64,000 nt of DNA, taken from assembly GCA_946807835.1 (NCBI GenBank), contig OX327686.1:1922001-1986000 (forward strand). Direction: 5' to 3'. The DNA comes from Ailanthus altissimus (lineage: Eukaryota > Streptophyta > Magnoliopsida > Sapindales > Simaroubaceae). Position 1 is the stretch's first letter; each line of letters starts with the position of its first letter. Position numbers and translations under genes: made by a program. Under the pieces are notes generated by a model. It did not search any database. It saw only the letters and a list, made by a program, of their open reading frames with translations, and was not told the origin of the DNA. This document shows positions 21,280-35,796 of this stretch, in pieces.

Positions 21280-24200
21280 TCAGTCATCAACATCATGCAT
21301 TTCTGCGTCCCCATCTGCATTGTCAATATCATCTGCTTGCCCTTCATCAGCATCTCCAGTATTACCATAGATTGCATGATGTTCATCATCATGCGTTCCT
21401 TGTCCCTCAGCTGGTTGTGCATCTTTATCTTGCACCTTCGCCGTCTTCTTCATAGACTCCAAGTTTTTGTCGGTGAAAAATGAAACATAAGGCTTTGACA
21501 CCTGCAAACAACGCAAGGATTTTCTCTTACTTCATAACTCACATGACTGTGTTAGCAACAGCCAACAGATACTTCCAGATTCAGGAATTACCGGAGGAAA
21601 ATATTGCAAATAAATTTGATAACATCTGTTTGAATAAGATGATGCCTTGGGAAAACAATTTTCAGCAATCAAGATTTCAATATCAACAGTTTAATTTTCT
21701 TTTTTCTTTTTTCTTTTCTTTCTTGACCAATTATATTTGATTACTTCCAGTTGTTAGTACAGAAAAGGAAAAGACAAAATTCACCCTGAATAGACAATCT
21801 CGCTTCTCAGCACTTTCCACTAGGTTATTCCAGTGCTCATCTTTCCTCAATGTTGCTGCAGACCCCACCACCTGAAGAAAGAACCAAACATTTGCTCATA
21901 TGATGAACAGTGATCTTTCAATTACCATGTTGGAAAACTTCATGTTAGTTGGTATAATTCCCTACCAATATAGAAGACTTTGCCCTGGTAATTCCGACAT
22001 TCATTCGCCGATAATCTGCAAGAAATCCTATACTTTTCTTTTCACTCTCCCCGCTTGCTCTAACACATGAAAAAATTGCAACATCCTTCTCCCGCCCCTG
22101 ACAAGGACAAAATAAGTTTCTATCAAATCTCACAATCAATCAACAGATGCCTTACCAAACAGAAAAAAAAAATCATATAGAAGGCACCAATAAGGCAATA
22201 AATGATGTCCTACAAAATAGTGACACTGGGATATGAAGTTCGTACCCCGACTGATGCGGCACCAATTAAGTGCCGTGTATTAGTAATTGTAGACTTTATT
22301 ATTTCATCATTAATATAATACCCAATGCCATGTTATATGCCAAAACATTCAGGATACAACTGTTGAGCACCAGTCTGAAAAAAGTCTTAAAAGAGTTATG
22401 AGAATGAAATTACAGGGATCCAGATGGAGAAAATTTGAATACACGGCCTTTTAGAGAGGTCAAGAAACTTCAAATAATAAACTAATGATTAGTATTCAAT
22501 AATAATATCACCCATTTAAATTAACGAATTTTCCATCATGAGCAACAAAGTCCAGATCTTAGAACCATAAGGCAACATATCTCATTATTTTCTATGAACT
22601 AATTCAAGAACAATTTTGATGAGGGCCAGCATTTTCTCCATTGCTCTCTATTAGAAATACATGCACATGCATGGCCGCGGGCCTACAATTTACAATACCA
22701 TCAGTTTGGAAAAACCAAATGTTGATGTAAGAAAATACAAGCCAGAAAAGAGGGAAAACAAATCAGATTAATGATTTCATGAAGAAGATAAGAATATCCA
22801 CATTACCTGGCAGCCATCAACAGTAGTTATGTCCACAACTTTTTGTGATTCCACTCCAAAAATTTCCTTAAATCGTTCTTGGAATTGCTTGACTTGATGT
22901 CTATAGGGGGATATAACTGCCAGCTGAGAACTTGACTTCAGCTCTGGAAACATACTCACCAATTTATGATAGAGGAGGAGGACAAATTCAACCTCATCTA
23001 TATTTACCCAAGATCCACTTCCAGTGGTCTGGTGCTCTTTCCCTTCATGTATATCAAAGAAGGAAAAAGGTCCAAAGCACCGATACTTGTGCCATTCACG
23101 AGTTGTATAATCTTCGACATTAGACCCATCTTCCAATGCCTCATCATAGAACTCCCTCGAAGGGAACCTTCGTATCTGTTTGACAAAGCATATTTAGACC
23201 CAAAAAAAAGAACTATTCATGGATAATTTTTATCCATTAGAGTGAATTGGTTGGGTTAGAGACAATTCTCACTTAGACAAGAGCACAAAACTATCACAAC
23301 TAAAGGCATTCACTGTCTCATATCCCACAGTTAACAGACATAAAAGAGTGGAAACTGAGAAAATCGAATAAAAGGAAACATTAGAGGGAGAAAGAAAGAA
23401 TAGCATTATAAACTTTAAATTTGCTCACGGTAAAACTCGTAGCAGGCAATGATATTGCTAGAGGAAAAACTTAGATTGTCGTACAAGTTCTAAGCTTTTA
23501 GAAAATTTATTTTGACCAATAAATTAAATTCAGAACCCACTAAATGAGATCTGCTTGGTCCAACAGTTCAATGTATGCTTCATAAAATCCTTAGATAGTC
23601 ACCAATAATTTTATCTACTTATTTTGTAACAACTATTATAACAATATGAATTAACCTACAAAAGATTATGTCAGGAATTTCTGATCTAACCTCTGGATGC
23701 ATTCTGTACTGGGTTTTCAGCATCTTTACTGGATAACCAGCCCTTTGTAGTCTCTTGAACAAACTTGTGCCGTATCTTCAATTTAAGAAACATGAGACCA
23801 AAATTAGTTGCTAATAGAAAAAATAAGAATAATGATAATAAAAAGAGCCACAAATCAATAAATTAATTCTATCAGAAAATAGTGTTTTACCCCAAGTTCT
23901 CAGCAATGGGAGAGATAACTGTGGCTGGCAGTTGAACAGGATCACCAACCTGAATTAATGATGAATTGAAAAATAATCACAGAACTAATCATAAGCTAAG
24001 GCATAAGGATCTACAGTACAGAAATTAATGGGTTCAATGATTAGCACATAAGACATTGCATGTGTGCATGCCTTTTTTTTTCCCGCATTTTCTCACAACT
24101 CAAAAGGAGCATAATGAATCATATCATCCTTGCCTCAGCCAATACCAGGACAGACACTGACATATGAAAGATAAATACTCTGAATACTGATTTAGATAAT

Positions 24201-27200
24201 GGAAATCCATGTCACAAGATAACGAGTAATACTTGTTTGCATCCATATGTTATCATCAGAAATATACCAGAAATACTTGTTTGCATCCAGTTGCCAAAGG
24301 AACAAGAGTTGCAGGTTCCACCTGACAATGCAAGACAGTGATACACTGAGAAACTCAACCAATTTGAGGTTCTAAATATAACGAAAGTAACTGTATGCCT
24401 TCCACAGTGCACCATATGAAAATATAGGAACTGATGAGAAGTATATGCTATTGGTAGGTAGATAATACTAAGAAATACCATCCTTAATCTATTAAAAGAA
24501 AATAGTTACACAAAAGTTGGACATACAGAGTACATTTCTCAAATTAAAGTGACAAGTAGCCATAACCAATACAGACTCAAATGAACCCATCATTATAGCA
24601 AAAAACATGATTGATGGCCTTTGTTCTTTTATGCTTTGAAGATAAAGCCAACCCCTATATTTCAATGAACTATAGAGGATTCTGCATTAAACTTTTACAT
24701 ACTAAGATATATTAATTGCTTGCAGGTAAATAAGATTAGGTAAGATGATAGGCACTTACAGCTTGGGCGGCTTCATCTATGATAACAACATCAAAACCAT
24801 GACTCAATTTACTGAGGAGTGCTGAACCACTGAAGCTAAGGGTAGAGCAGACCTAACAATATTACAAAAGTTAAAAATGTTGTTATGCCATGGATTTGAA
24901 TTTGAAACAAGGCTAAATTACATACAATTACAGCCTCATTCAGAATTGCAGAACGAGTACTATCTCTATCCTTTCTTGTGGCTCCATGTTTCTGTTTATC
25001 AGCAGCTGAGTCACCACGTTGTTGTTCCACCTACATAAGGATATCAATTGTAAATATTCATCAATAGATATTAACAACCATTTATGTACTACAATTCAAT
25101 ACTCAGTTTGTCAATCGAATTCAGTTAGAAAAGATTTTCCAGGTTGAAATTAACAAGAAACATATTGTTTCTCCATAATGTATATCAGACACCATTGACC
25201 TCCTATTTCATTTATTTATTTATCCATTTTTCTTTCAGGTTGCAGATGCTGTTGTTTATATCTTTATGTTCTATTAACTGCAAAATTTAAGCCTTACTTT
25301 CTGATGTTTTAAATCATCTTTCAGTTCACACATTAATATTGTTTGAACAGAGGATCTCCTTATGTTTTATCTACACTGCAATTTTTGTGTTGTAAATTCA
25401 GTTTTGATGTTTATAAATTTGGCAACCCAGATAATGAAGGTAGGGGTTCATGCTACAATTATGATTGCACTTAAATTCAACTTTTAAATAACCAGCAAGG
25501 GTTGAAACTGCTTGCCCAGTGAAAAATTTTGCTTTATGGATTTGAAAGTAGCTATCACAGAGACTTCACTCTGATCTTAAGCAGATTGATTATTCCAAGA
25601 TAATGCACAATCTATAATCACAAAGAGAGTGTGTTGGAGGAAATTGGAAATACAAAATGACTTGGGGATGGCTTGCCAATCACCAAACTACACATTTTAA
25701 TGCAAAATTCACAATGTTAAAGACGATTATAGACAGGGAATGACAGCAAAGATCAGTTTATTAGTAGGTCTTGTTTGAAAAATAACAGCCGTTTGTTTTT
25801 AATTGCTTTTTATTTCTTTTTAAATAAATGAAAAATTGCAATGATGTTGGCAATTACAATCATACAAGCTAAACATCTGACACAGAAACTAAGAAAACAA
25901 CAATAGTATACTGCTAGATACATACAAGGTGATCAATGGCGACAGAACTGACAGAATGATGTGCTTTAAGACCAATCCGCACAATTTTGGGAGTATACGA
26001 ACGGACATTTTCATCACGAACCCCTGAGAAATATTAAAAAAGAGAATAAGAAGATGATTTTTACAAATAAAAAAAAATTGCATCAGATACAAAGCAAATC
26101 ACCAAGACTAGCTGCATTTTTAAACAGCTCAACACCATCAGACAATGATTTCTTGAATAACAGATAAAACTTCTGTTGTTTCCTGGTTCATCCCCTTTTC
26201 ACTTTTTTGTCATAATGTGAGTCAATGTGTACATTATGTATTGTTGCATGGCATAGCATATCTTGCGCATCTAGTTTCTATACAAATTGCGAAAGCATTT
26301 CTGAAAGAATTTCCTAAATGAATTGATAAAATATTGTCTGGCAGTTGCATTATAGAAGCTATTATTTGAGTTTTCTGATACGCAACCAGAGAAATTGTAG
26401 TAATATTTTGATTGAATTAAGAAATTTTACTATTTGATAAAAGATCAGCCTTGGAAGTTGATAAACTCAAATTAAAATCTTGACTGGGTTAAAATAAAAT
26501 TAAAAAAAGAATGATATCAAATGCTTTCCTTGTAACAGGTAAGTTAAGAAGAGTACAGGAACTGTGTAGAACTGACACACGGGAATTCATTTGTTGAGTC
26601 TCCAAAATAAGTTTAAACATACTTTTCTAAATTCTCATTCTACAATACAAAAAGAATTACTGATCCACCTACAGCCAACACAAACATATTCAGAAAAAAT
26701 GCATTATCAGCCTAAATGTATCACCAGAATGTAAAATAAACATGGCCTGGTATCAGCCAAAAAATAAGTTCGGAAAAAGATTATCATCATATTTTAACAG
26801 TCTATTCAACAAAACAATTGAAAATAGGAAAAAAGGTTACCCTTTTTCATTCATTCAAATGCTCAGCAATAAATTAGGCAAATAATTCAATTTGATAATG
26901 CTCTAACATTATGGTACAAAAATAAATACAAAAGGAGTCGTACTATAAGATCCCAAACAGAAGAATAGGACAAACTTCATTCAAAGTCAACTTTTCTTGT
27001 GTATCACAGTAAAATTTATATGATTTAGTGATTCTTTAGAATGTTTACAGATCCCAAACAGAAATAATAACACTCACGTCGTTTGCTGTCCCTTTTCTCA
27101 GCTGTGTATCAGAGTAAGATTTATGTGATTTAGTTCCCTTGAAATTGTTTGTGGATGTTAAACAGAAATAATTCCACTGACTTCATTTGCTGTCCCTTTT

Positions 27201-30200
27201 TCTTGTTTATGTATGAGAGCAAGATCTATATTATTTGATGTTTCATTAGATTGACTAGTTTCCTTATATCTTGTTCTAAAAGTACTCCTGGCTGAAAATT
27301 ATATTTTAAACAAAACTCTGATGATTTTTTCACCATCCAAACACTTTATGTTGTTCAATGCCCTCACTAGTTTAACATAAGTGAACCAGAAATCCTTCGA
27401 TTTGTACACATGGTGATGCTGAAACTCCAAAATTATTACACGGGGGTAAGTTCCCCACATATTTTTGAATTTGATAATGAGCCATTACTTAGCATCTGCT
27501 TTACCTTAAAGTATTCAACTAGCTTCTTTCACCTGTAGTTGATCTTTTGTCCAAAACTCAAATCAACATCAGTTACACGCACTCATGTTTCAAGCTGTTT
27601 CCAAAGCCAATAGACCTAGTTCACGCTATACTCTGAAGGTCTTTATTTATATATCCTTCTTTTGAACTCAAATTCTCAAATGAAAAAGATAATGAGAGCC
27701 CCAAAAGATCAAACAGCATGCATCATGGTGTCAGAGAAAAAAAAAAAGCAGCCAAGCAAGGAAAAAGCAGGCATGATAGAAACTTGTACCAGTGGTTAAG
27801 AGGCGCAACACAATCTCATCAAGCGCCGAGTTTGATGGGGCACATACCAGCACTCGTACACGATATTTACGACTGGAGTTAACTACTTCCGGTTTCTGAC
27901 ACATTATTTAGGTTAAAACATATGATTGTTTGACATGTAAGTAATTCATTGTAGACTCCAGCTTACCAACTCATTTCCAGTGGTAGGAAAAAAGCCATCA
28001 TCGCCGTCAATAGGCATAATATTATCTCTAGGATTTGCACCAACCAGCCATGGAGAAGCCCGTCCCCAATGATTGTATCTGTGAAATATTTACACATTAG
28101 AATTCAGAAAGTGTGCACAAACAATGATAAAAAAAGATCCAAGTTTTATCTGATACATGGTAAAAACATAGATATCAATGTATGTATCTTCTTAATGGCT
28201 TTAAATTCCAAATACTTGTGAATATTTCTTTGCATAGGCAATACATATTCCCAGATACTAGACATTTCGCTAAGACATAGAAACTGGGGTTTAAAGATAG
28301 ACATTATCATCATTTTACATGCATACAAGAAATATGACTATGAGCATAAGATTTACTTTTCCATGTTAAACACAAGGTGAACTAATATAAATATATGTGT
28401 ATGACTTGATTATCTAAAAGAAATTAAAAACAAGCCATTTTTTAAATTCCATCCCACAATTCTGTCATTTATAGAGAGGTGTTATTGCTTATGATCTGAA
28501 TATTGTTCAATGGCCAAGTGTAACGATCTCAACTAATTTGTCTTGATAGCATGCATTGTTGACTCTCCTCCATGAAAACCCTTCATATTCCTTTTCATCT
28601 TGATAGTTTGTACTTTGTACATTTGACTCTGCTCTCTGAAAAACTCTCTTCTCCCTCAAGGTTTTCATTATGTATCCACTAAACTACATTACAAAATCTT
28701 CCTCTCCAAGAATGAAGCAACTAAACATTTCAAAAAGACACTTGAATGCACTATCATATCCATGCTATCCCACTTTAATGGAATTTTGACAATTACTAGT
28801 TCTTTTAATCATTTTAATCTATGTTAAACCACACAAAGCTCATAAGAATTGATCTGTTGAGGGCGTTAAACGTAGATATCAAGGGCTCAAACATAACCTC
28901 AGCCAATGATTCTAACTATTCTAAGAAACAAAGAAAATTCATTTAAATGTTCTGGAAAAAAAGCCAAAAAGTGCATGCTCAAGATTTTTTCTTTCTCCAA
29001 AATTCTATCTTCACAATTAATGAAATTGATTAATAGATTTTACTCTCAAAGCCTTAACTTAAAGAATTCCATACATTTAGGATCTTCTGAATTACAAGAA
29101 AAGAAATAAAAAGAAAGGGAATTTAAAACATACTCAAAGCAATAACATTTAGAAAATAAATGATAAAAATCATTCAAGCAAATGCCCACTCAAGTGGTAG
29201 TAGAATTTTATGTTATCAAAATAGAAAACTTGAGTAGTAAGTCATCACTTACTTTTCATGCATGGGTAGTTCTGGGCCACGTTTTATTTCACGTAATCCA
29301 CCCCTACATGGACAATCAACCACAAAATATAAGTACAGAGATAAACATCAGAGGGAAAGAATTACAAATGCGCAACATATCCTCTTCTGCAATATAGAAA
29401 GTAACAGAATTTAAGTCAACCAAAGACTGTAAGAACATAAGAAACTAAAATCTATACTTGGCATGCACTCTAGCTGGAGTTGCGTGCAAGATAGCACTAA
29501 GAAGTCCAAGGATGGTCTGTGTTTTTCCGGTTCCTGGTGGCCCCTGGAAAAAAGGCATGCAAGAAACTTCTGCAGTTAAAATACTTAAATAATAATCAGA
29601 CTATACTCAAATACAAGTAAAAGAAACCCCCATGTAATCGCTTAACAAAGAGATGTCATTTTACAGCTCATGTTGGGTCCACTACTATCCGCATATACTT
29701 GGCACAGAATAATGCTTCTTTAAAAAGTCATGCCAAAGCATAAGTGACCTACATTGTACTTAGCTTAGAATTTAGGATATGTGAATTACTCCTTTTGCCT
29801 TAAAATGTTCCAACAAGAAACAAATTCTGTTAATAATGAGTCCAAGCTGTACCCTGCTTTTCTTTACCAAATCTACCATTAAAAAACCTAAAAGATAAAA
29901 TAAAATAAAAAAGACCCAAGAGTCCAGTAAGCTTCAGATGTATTAAGCCATAATAGATTGTTCAAGTTGCTGGTGGGTCCTGTGTCCTCAGACGTATCTT
30001 ACAATTCTCTTACCTATAAGAAAGATTCAGGCATGCTACCTAATTGTCTAATGACATAGGTTCATGACTTGGATACTCATGTTATGAGTAGACATTGTTC
30101 ATCTATCAGATGCTACATGTAAATATCACATAACAATCAAGTTTAAACAAAAAATCCAAAAACATTTCTATGTAGGACAGTTTTTCTATTGCTTGTCACA

Positions 30201-33200
30201 AATAAGACTAAGTCCACAACTATCTCACCTGAAGTGTTGAATAGATTCCCCACACTCCGCAAACACATGCCAAGCTAAGTATATGAATTCTCAGACATTT
30301 TTCACATGCCAAGTAACTAATATCAAAACATTTTTACATACTTGGGAACCGTAATAACTGAAATGTTTCAAATTGTAGGCACCAATACAATGGGAAAAGA
30401 AAAAGGGCTTGTCAAATTGCTCATAAAGAAGAAAACGAAGAAGACATAAGGCAAACCTGTATCAAGACAAAGGATTTGCGTAATAGACCTTCCTGCAACA
30501 AATAATAATGATCTTAAGAATAGTAAAAATTAAGCTGAGAGATAAAGCAAGAGGATGAGGCACTAAGATGTATGTAAATCTGGAATTTGAATAAAATTAT
30601 AATTCAAGAAAGGACTTACATATATTGCTTCCAGTTGAGAGGCATTGTGATTTTCTTTAATATATTCATTTAGAGGTCCAGGTATTGTCCAACTCTGCTG
30701 TTGAGAATCGGAACTTTTGTCGGTAGCTGTTAATATCAAATCCTTAAAGGGGAGAGAGCCAACTGACATCAGAGCAGTATATTCACGAACAATTGTTGAT
30801 AAACTGCAAATCTGCATCAAATATTGGAGTGAGGGCCAGCATTTTTTTTCTATAGGAATACTTTCCAAATAGTAGTCAATGAATGGAAGGGGGGAGACGG
30901 AGGGGGCTAAGGGCTATGCAGTACGTCATAAGGAAAACCAGAACATCATCAAGAAAATAAATAACAGCATAAAACGGCATGCCCTACAAGAGCAAACAGG
31001 AAAATGCAGTAATGAAACATAAATAATTCCTTCACAACTCCTTTACCAAAAGTACTTACATATGCCAGCATCAAACACTATATTATCTATAAAACAATAG
31101 GATCTGCGTTTATGTTTCTTTAGAATTTGGATTATCATAATAATGACTTTGGTCGATTTGTAACAGCTAGTAAATTATAGTTCCACCAACAAGGTTGGAA
31201 CTTTCCCTGCCACAGTTGTTTCTTGTCAACACTGAACAATAAGAGAATTCATGATCTAGTTGTACTAGCACTAATCATTGCAATGCCTTTCACATGTTAC
31301 ATACAGATTTGACAAAGATTCTTTTATACAAACTGTCAAGTAAACAAAGATCATCGGAAGATACTTCCAGAAAATTATGTTGTCATAACTAAAATAAATA
31401 GCTTGCTTGATCATGGAATGTCCATATCCTGTCAAAGAATGAAAAAAGTAGTATTAGCATTTTCTAACTGATCACGAAACAATTTCTTGATTGACATACC
31501 ATTCAATTGTCTCACGTAAGAACTACTTCAAACCTTCCTTCTGACACGTCATTTATATTGCTGAAAGCATGTCAGTGTTGATAATATGATTTCCCAATGA
31601 TGTAGAGATATGCAAGTAACACAATGCCTAAAGGAGAACTTGCATAATGAAGACCTTTGGTTTGAAACCAAGAGGTTAGAGGTTCAGTCCTCGGGACATC
31701 TACTTAGGATATTATCCTACAAGTTTCCTGACTACCAAGATTTTGGGGTTTGCCGGTAGTCCTAAATTTACAACTCAATTAACTTAGAAGGGTCAAAGGC
31801 TTTCTAGGAGAATATAGATAAATAGATTTAAAAAATACAAGGAATCCAAATCTAATGGTAAGTTTAAAGACCCATAATTCTCCACTTCAGCTTTCTTTCT
31901 GAAACCATGCCCCCATAAAGTAATAAATAGCATCTTTTAAGGAAGTTCCAAGTAAATAATTTCAGCTACAGGATTTCTTGTCCACTAATCAAGATCCAAT
32001 AAAGCAATAAAAGTATAATCTTAATTGTGGCAATAGCAGATAGAATAATGTAAAAAATTAAAGGCTAGAAAACAAGAGAGGAAAAGGTGAGTATATATTT
32101 TGAAGACATATCTGAAATAATGCTGCTTTATTCTGTCTGGTTTTGAAATGGTAAAAAGGAAGTAAATAAAGATGAAGTGAAAGAGAAAGAGTAGTAGGTA
32201 GGACAATTTGGAATTATAAAGTATGGGGATTTGAATGGCGATTGCAGGTTGGAAAATAATTCTAATATCTTTTATTTCCCGCCAGATGGTCAAAAAGTTA
32301 AGTTATTCTTTTACGCTAACTATTTATAGAAAGAAGCAATTAACTTTATAACAACTCCAATGAATAAATCAACTCACACTGCTTTGTTGAATTCCAAAGC
32401 CAGATCAGCAATGTCATGTGTAAGATGATTATAATAAAAAAAAATTATTCTCCCATGTAAATTGTTAGTATCACAATAAATAAAACAAAAAAATTAAAAT
32501 TGTAGAAAAAGTTATAAGTCCTATGCAGTTTGGGGATAAATTTTAAGAGAACAAGATCAAAACTCTCGAGTATATTTCAGTCACATGTACTTTGTCAGTG
32601 CAAGAATAATTTCAACAAAAACTAGTAGCAAAACAATCTGTCATAAAAAGTGACTACTAGGTCATTCTGCAACATAACTTTCTTATTAACCAAAAACTGG
32701 TATATGCACGAAAAAGGGAAGATAGCACATAAGACACTAGAACTCACAAGTTATTTCATTCTTGAGAAACAACTTACTTTTAAACTGAACAAGCGTTTCT
32801 CTACCGCACTGACGGAAGAAGTGATAAGAGAACACAAATTCAATAGCCTTTCAGATTTAACAGCATCTCCATTTATGCGTATGACCTCTCCAGCTAAATA
32901 CATTCTAAGTCTTAGAAGATTTGCTTGGGTATGCTCCACCAATGCAAATGCATAAGTTGTTGGAAACTTTGAACCTTCTTTGAACTGCAACAATAATAAC
33001 CCTTTAAGCAGTCAAGACCACAAGCTATGCTATTATTATATCAGCAATAAGCCAAAATAAAAATAAAAAGAAATTCTGCTATTCTGAATTCTATTTGTAA
33101 AATAATAATAAAATAGAAAAGAATACAAAATTCAAACAATATTAAGATATTACAAGGCACAGAATTAAATTGCTAGGTTTTCATAAGCTGGTTATTACAG

Positions 33201-34208
33201 TTAACATATAAGAAACATTTTTACAACTTATATCATTTTCCATTATAATTTAGAATTGAATGGGCAAAGTAGAAAAAGATTATGAAATTTGAAATAATTT
33301 TTTGATCTAATTACCTCCTCTTTTGATAGCAGCAAAAGATCATTCGGTGATATCGATTCCCTTTCATCAGCTTCATAAGTAACAGCAGGTAAGTGAAACC
33401 CATCAGCCTCAGCACATTCCATGACCAACCTGAGCTTCCATTCTTGTGCTGCAATTACCAAATATAAAGCATTCTGTGTCATAAGCTAAAACTCAGATCA
33501 TCAAAAGAAGAAGAAATAATAACAGTCAAAATGATTGCCAAAAAGAAAAAGAAAACAGAAACAAAATCATAAATCACCTGAAGAACAAATGTCCAATTTT
33601 TTTAGAATCAACACCAAAACAACACAACACAACAGATAAGAATTCAATTGATGTACTATAACAAAGTCTCTTAGCAGCCAAACAATTGTTAAGTGTCATC
33701 TATAATGTTGTACCACAAACAATAATGTGCCCATGTCCACTCAAATGGACACTAAAAGAACACAAGAAATAATTAGTTAAATTTTTACTTCTTATGTTTC
33801 CTAATCTTCCCAACTCCCTTGGGTTCCAAAAAGAAGCTAGAGAAGAGAAACACCTTCTTCTTCATCTTTCTTTTGAATAATCTGAGCTTTGACTTCTTCA
33901 AACAAAAGCGGCTCAAAAGTAGCCAAATAATCACCAACGTCCTTATACGAATCCTTCACTTCTCTCAAACCCAATTTCTCCCTATCAATTTTCTTCCTTT
34001 TTTTGTCGTTTACCTGCTTTCCAGAAACAAAAACAAATAAAAGCAAAACATTATTCACAATAAATGCATATGAATGAAATACGGAGTGCAAGTAGTATTT
34101 GTGTACTTCTGATTCTTTGAGGAGGCGAAAGTAATCCCAACCAAGAACGATTTTGCAGAAACGGATTAGGGAACCTTCATCTTGAGGCTTGTCTTTGTCA
34201 ACAGCCAT
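21280..34208 (-). CDS. MAA3: SEN1/MAGATAMA 3-type SF1 RNA helicase, 20 exons, 829 aa
   Basis: Exons (high to low): 34208-34107, 34013-33854, 33448-33315, 32984-32778, 30811-30620, 30492-30457, 29543-29458, 29303-29253, 28078-27967, 27895-27790, 26023-25926, 25030-24926, 24852-24760, 24321-24268, 23949-23891, 23775-23691, 23175-22807, 22097-21966, 21871-21785, 21501-21280. All junctions are GT/AG, phases agree, and the sum is 2490 nt, close to the length of Arabidopsis MAA3. UPF1-like helicase motifs occur in order: GPPGTGKT (Walker A, exon 7), [10 protein letters not shown] (exon 10), DEAAQA (motif II, exon 13), [10 protein letters not shown] (exon 15), QYRMHPE (exon 16), TVDGCQ/GREKD (motif V, across exons 17/18) and [10 protein letters not shown] (motif VI, exon 18). 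The C-terminus is an acidic Asp-rich tail. Arabidopsis MAA3 is a Sen1 homologue needed for female gametophyte development; Sen1 unwinds RNA:DNA hybrids in the nucleus. Motif V has Cys where the family has Phe. Confidence 0.95.
24224..24289 (-). repeat. Short direct duplication of the exon 14 donor region
   Basis: The last 20 or so bases of helicase exon 14 with its donor (TGGATGCAAACAAGTATTTCTG then GT) recur 43 bp downstream as TGGATGCAAACAAGTATTAC with CTCGT. Using the distal GT would include an in-frame stop, so only the proximal donor (exon end 24268) gives a full protein. Confidence 0.7.
31600..31840 (+). repeat. Possible tRNA-derived SINE remnant in helicase intron 4
   Basis: Within intron 4 a phrase TTTGAAACCAAGAGGTTAGA followed by GGTTCAGTCC (31681-31690) resembles the anticodon-to-B-box part of plant tRNA-derived SINEs, with a one-base-short B box. 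About 150 bases of complex sequence follow before AT-rich DNA resumes. The A box is poor and I found no target duplication, so the call is tentative. Confidence 0.38.
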
Positions 34209-35599
34209 ATTTCTAGAATGAAAAAACTAAATGAAAGCATTTAACAGAGGTCAAAAAAACCAAGTTAAAATATAAAATAAAATAAAATGAACTGGAACTA
34301 ATAGAACTACTAAGCTCAACTGAATAGAGTTATTATTACTTTTCATTAAACAATTTCCAGGTAACTACAATTCCAAGCTTCTCCAAGTGATACAAAAAAA
34401 ATTGACTTACAAAAGAATTACACTCAGTAAAGAAAAAGAAGGGAGAAAAAAAAAAGCAACAACCGATGAAACCGCTGTCACCATAAATGCCTCACAGTGG
34501 CCGGAGAGAAAGGGAGGCTTAATAATAGATTTATTACTTCGGCAAAAAGCTGTCTATATGAAGAAAGAACATAGAGGGGGTTTTTCAAGAGTAGGGTTTT
34601 AGATATAGCCCTAAGACACTGCATATACAGTCCACACAGTGTATTATAATTTTCTTTTTCATTTAACAATTAAAAAAATGCAAATAATAGACATAAATAA
34701 ATGAGAATAGCAACCAAAAACCACAACAACAAAAATAAAAAGAAAAAAAAAATCTAGAACAGGTTAACGAAACAAATAAAAAATACCCAAAATATGGTCG
34801 ACAGCCAAACGATGGACCGCTGGCTACGCGGCTATGGTGGAGGTGAGGATCAAAGCCTAGGGGGTGGCTCGACGGCTAGGTGGTCCCGTTGGCAGCTATA
34901 GATCATGACAATGGCAGGCAGCAAATTGTCAATTGGAAATTGAGAGCGTGGGTTTCAATTCTCTTGAGCACCGAGTATTAACTGTAGAATTACTAAAACA
35001 ATTAGAGTTGAAAACATGGAATGATATCTTTGTATCCGAGAATCAACAAAAATGATTCTATAATTTCAAGTACAAGATGTAAGAACTTTACATTATGCCT
35101 AATCAATTCGAATTTCGAGCCCTAACCCAATTCAAATTTTCACCAAACACTTAACACAGCCAAGCATCACTTCACAACAACCATCCATCACACTAACAAA
35201 TTCAAATGGAGCAACTAAGCAACATTCAATGAAATTAAGCCAATACATTCATGCTTAACCCTCAAAACCCACAATTTGCCCCAAAAAAATACCAAAAGCC
35301 GATTGAGAGAGAGATGAGCTGCTCTTTGTCCCTTCCTTTAGCTTCACAAATCACACTTCACAGATGAGAGAGAGACAAAAGCAGTTCGTTTTGCTTAGCA
35401 GGCAGTAGTGTCGTGGTGAAGGAAAGAGACAGATTTGAGAGATGAGGCAGCAATGTCGTGTGACGGCTGCAACGGGCGAATTCTGGTGGGCGTTGCAGTT
35501 CAGTCGAAAGCGAGCTTAGACGAGATGGAAGTCGAAAGAGATGAGAAAGAAGTTCAGAGTTCAGTCAAAAGAGATGAGAAAGAATGAGTCTTCAGAAAT
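34209..35599. other. Upstream region of the helicase gene and GC-richer unclassified DNA
   Basis: The first few hundred bases must contain the helicase promoter and 5' leader (- strand); no clear TATA box stands out. From about 34800 the sequence becomes more GC-rich, with stretches such as GGTGGCTCGACGGCTAGGTGG and purine-rich GAGAGATGAGAAAG repeats, and no open frame of interest. It looks like the interior of a non-autonomous transposon related to that at 37.2-37.5 kb. Confidence 0.4.
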
Positions 35600-35795
35600 T
35601 TAAGTTTTTTTTTAACACTATTCAATTAAAAAACGCCACATGTCTAGTTTAGTTAATTTTATTAAAATGACTGGTTTTTCGATTCAGTTATTATCTAAGA
35701 AAAATCGGACAGGTCGGTTTTCCTTAAACAATAGCTGACCGGTTTTTTATACATAATAACCGAATCTGCCGGTCCAATTATTTGCCCACTCTTAG
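35600..35795. mobile_element. End of a hAT-like non-autonomous element (tentative)
   Basis: The run of CCGGTTTTTTAT/CGGTCCAATTATTTGCCCACTCTTA, read in reverse, begins TAAGAGTGGGCAAATAATTGG. It closely resembles the TAGGGGTGGGCA-type termini seen at 36938 and 37215 in this window, which are common in plant hAT-like MITEs. I could not find the partner terminus. Confidence 0.4.
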
Positions 35796-35796
35796 T

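Noticed and set aside
34387..34602. 71-codon + strand frame upstream of the helicase gene
   Set aside because: Lys-rich chance frame antisense to the likely helicase promoter and leader; no similarity.
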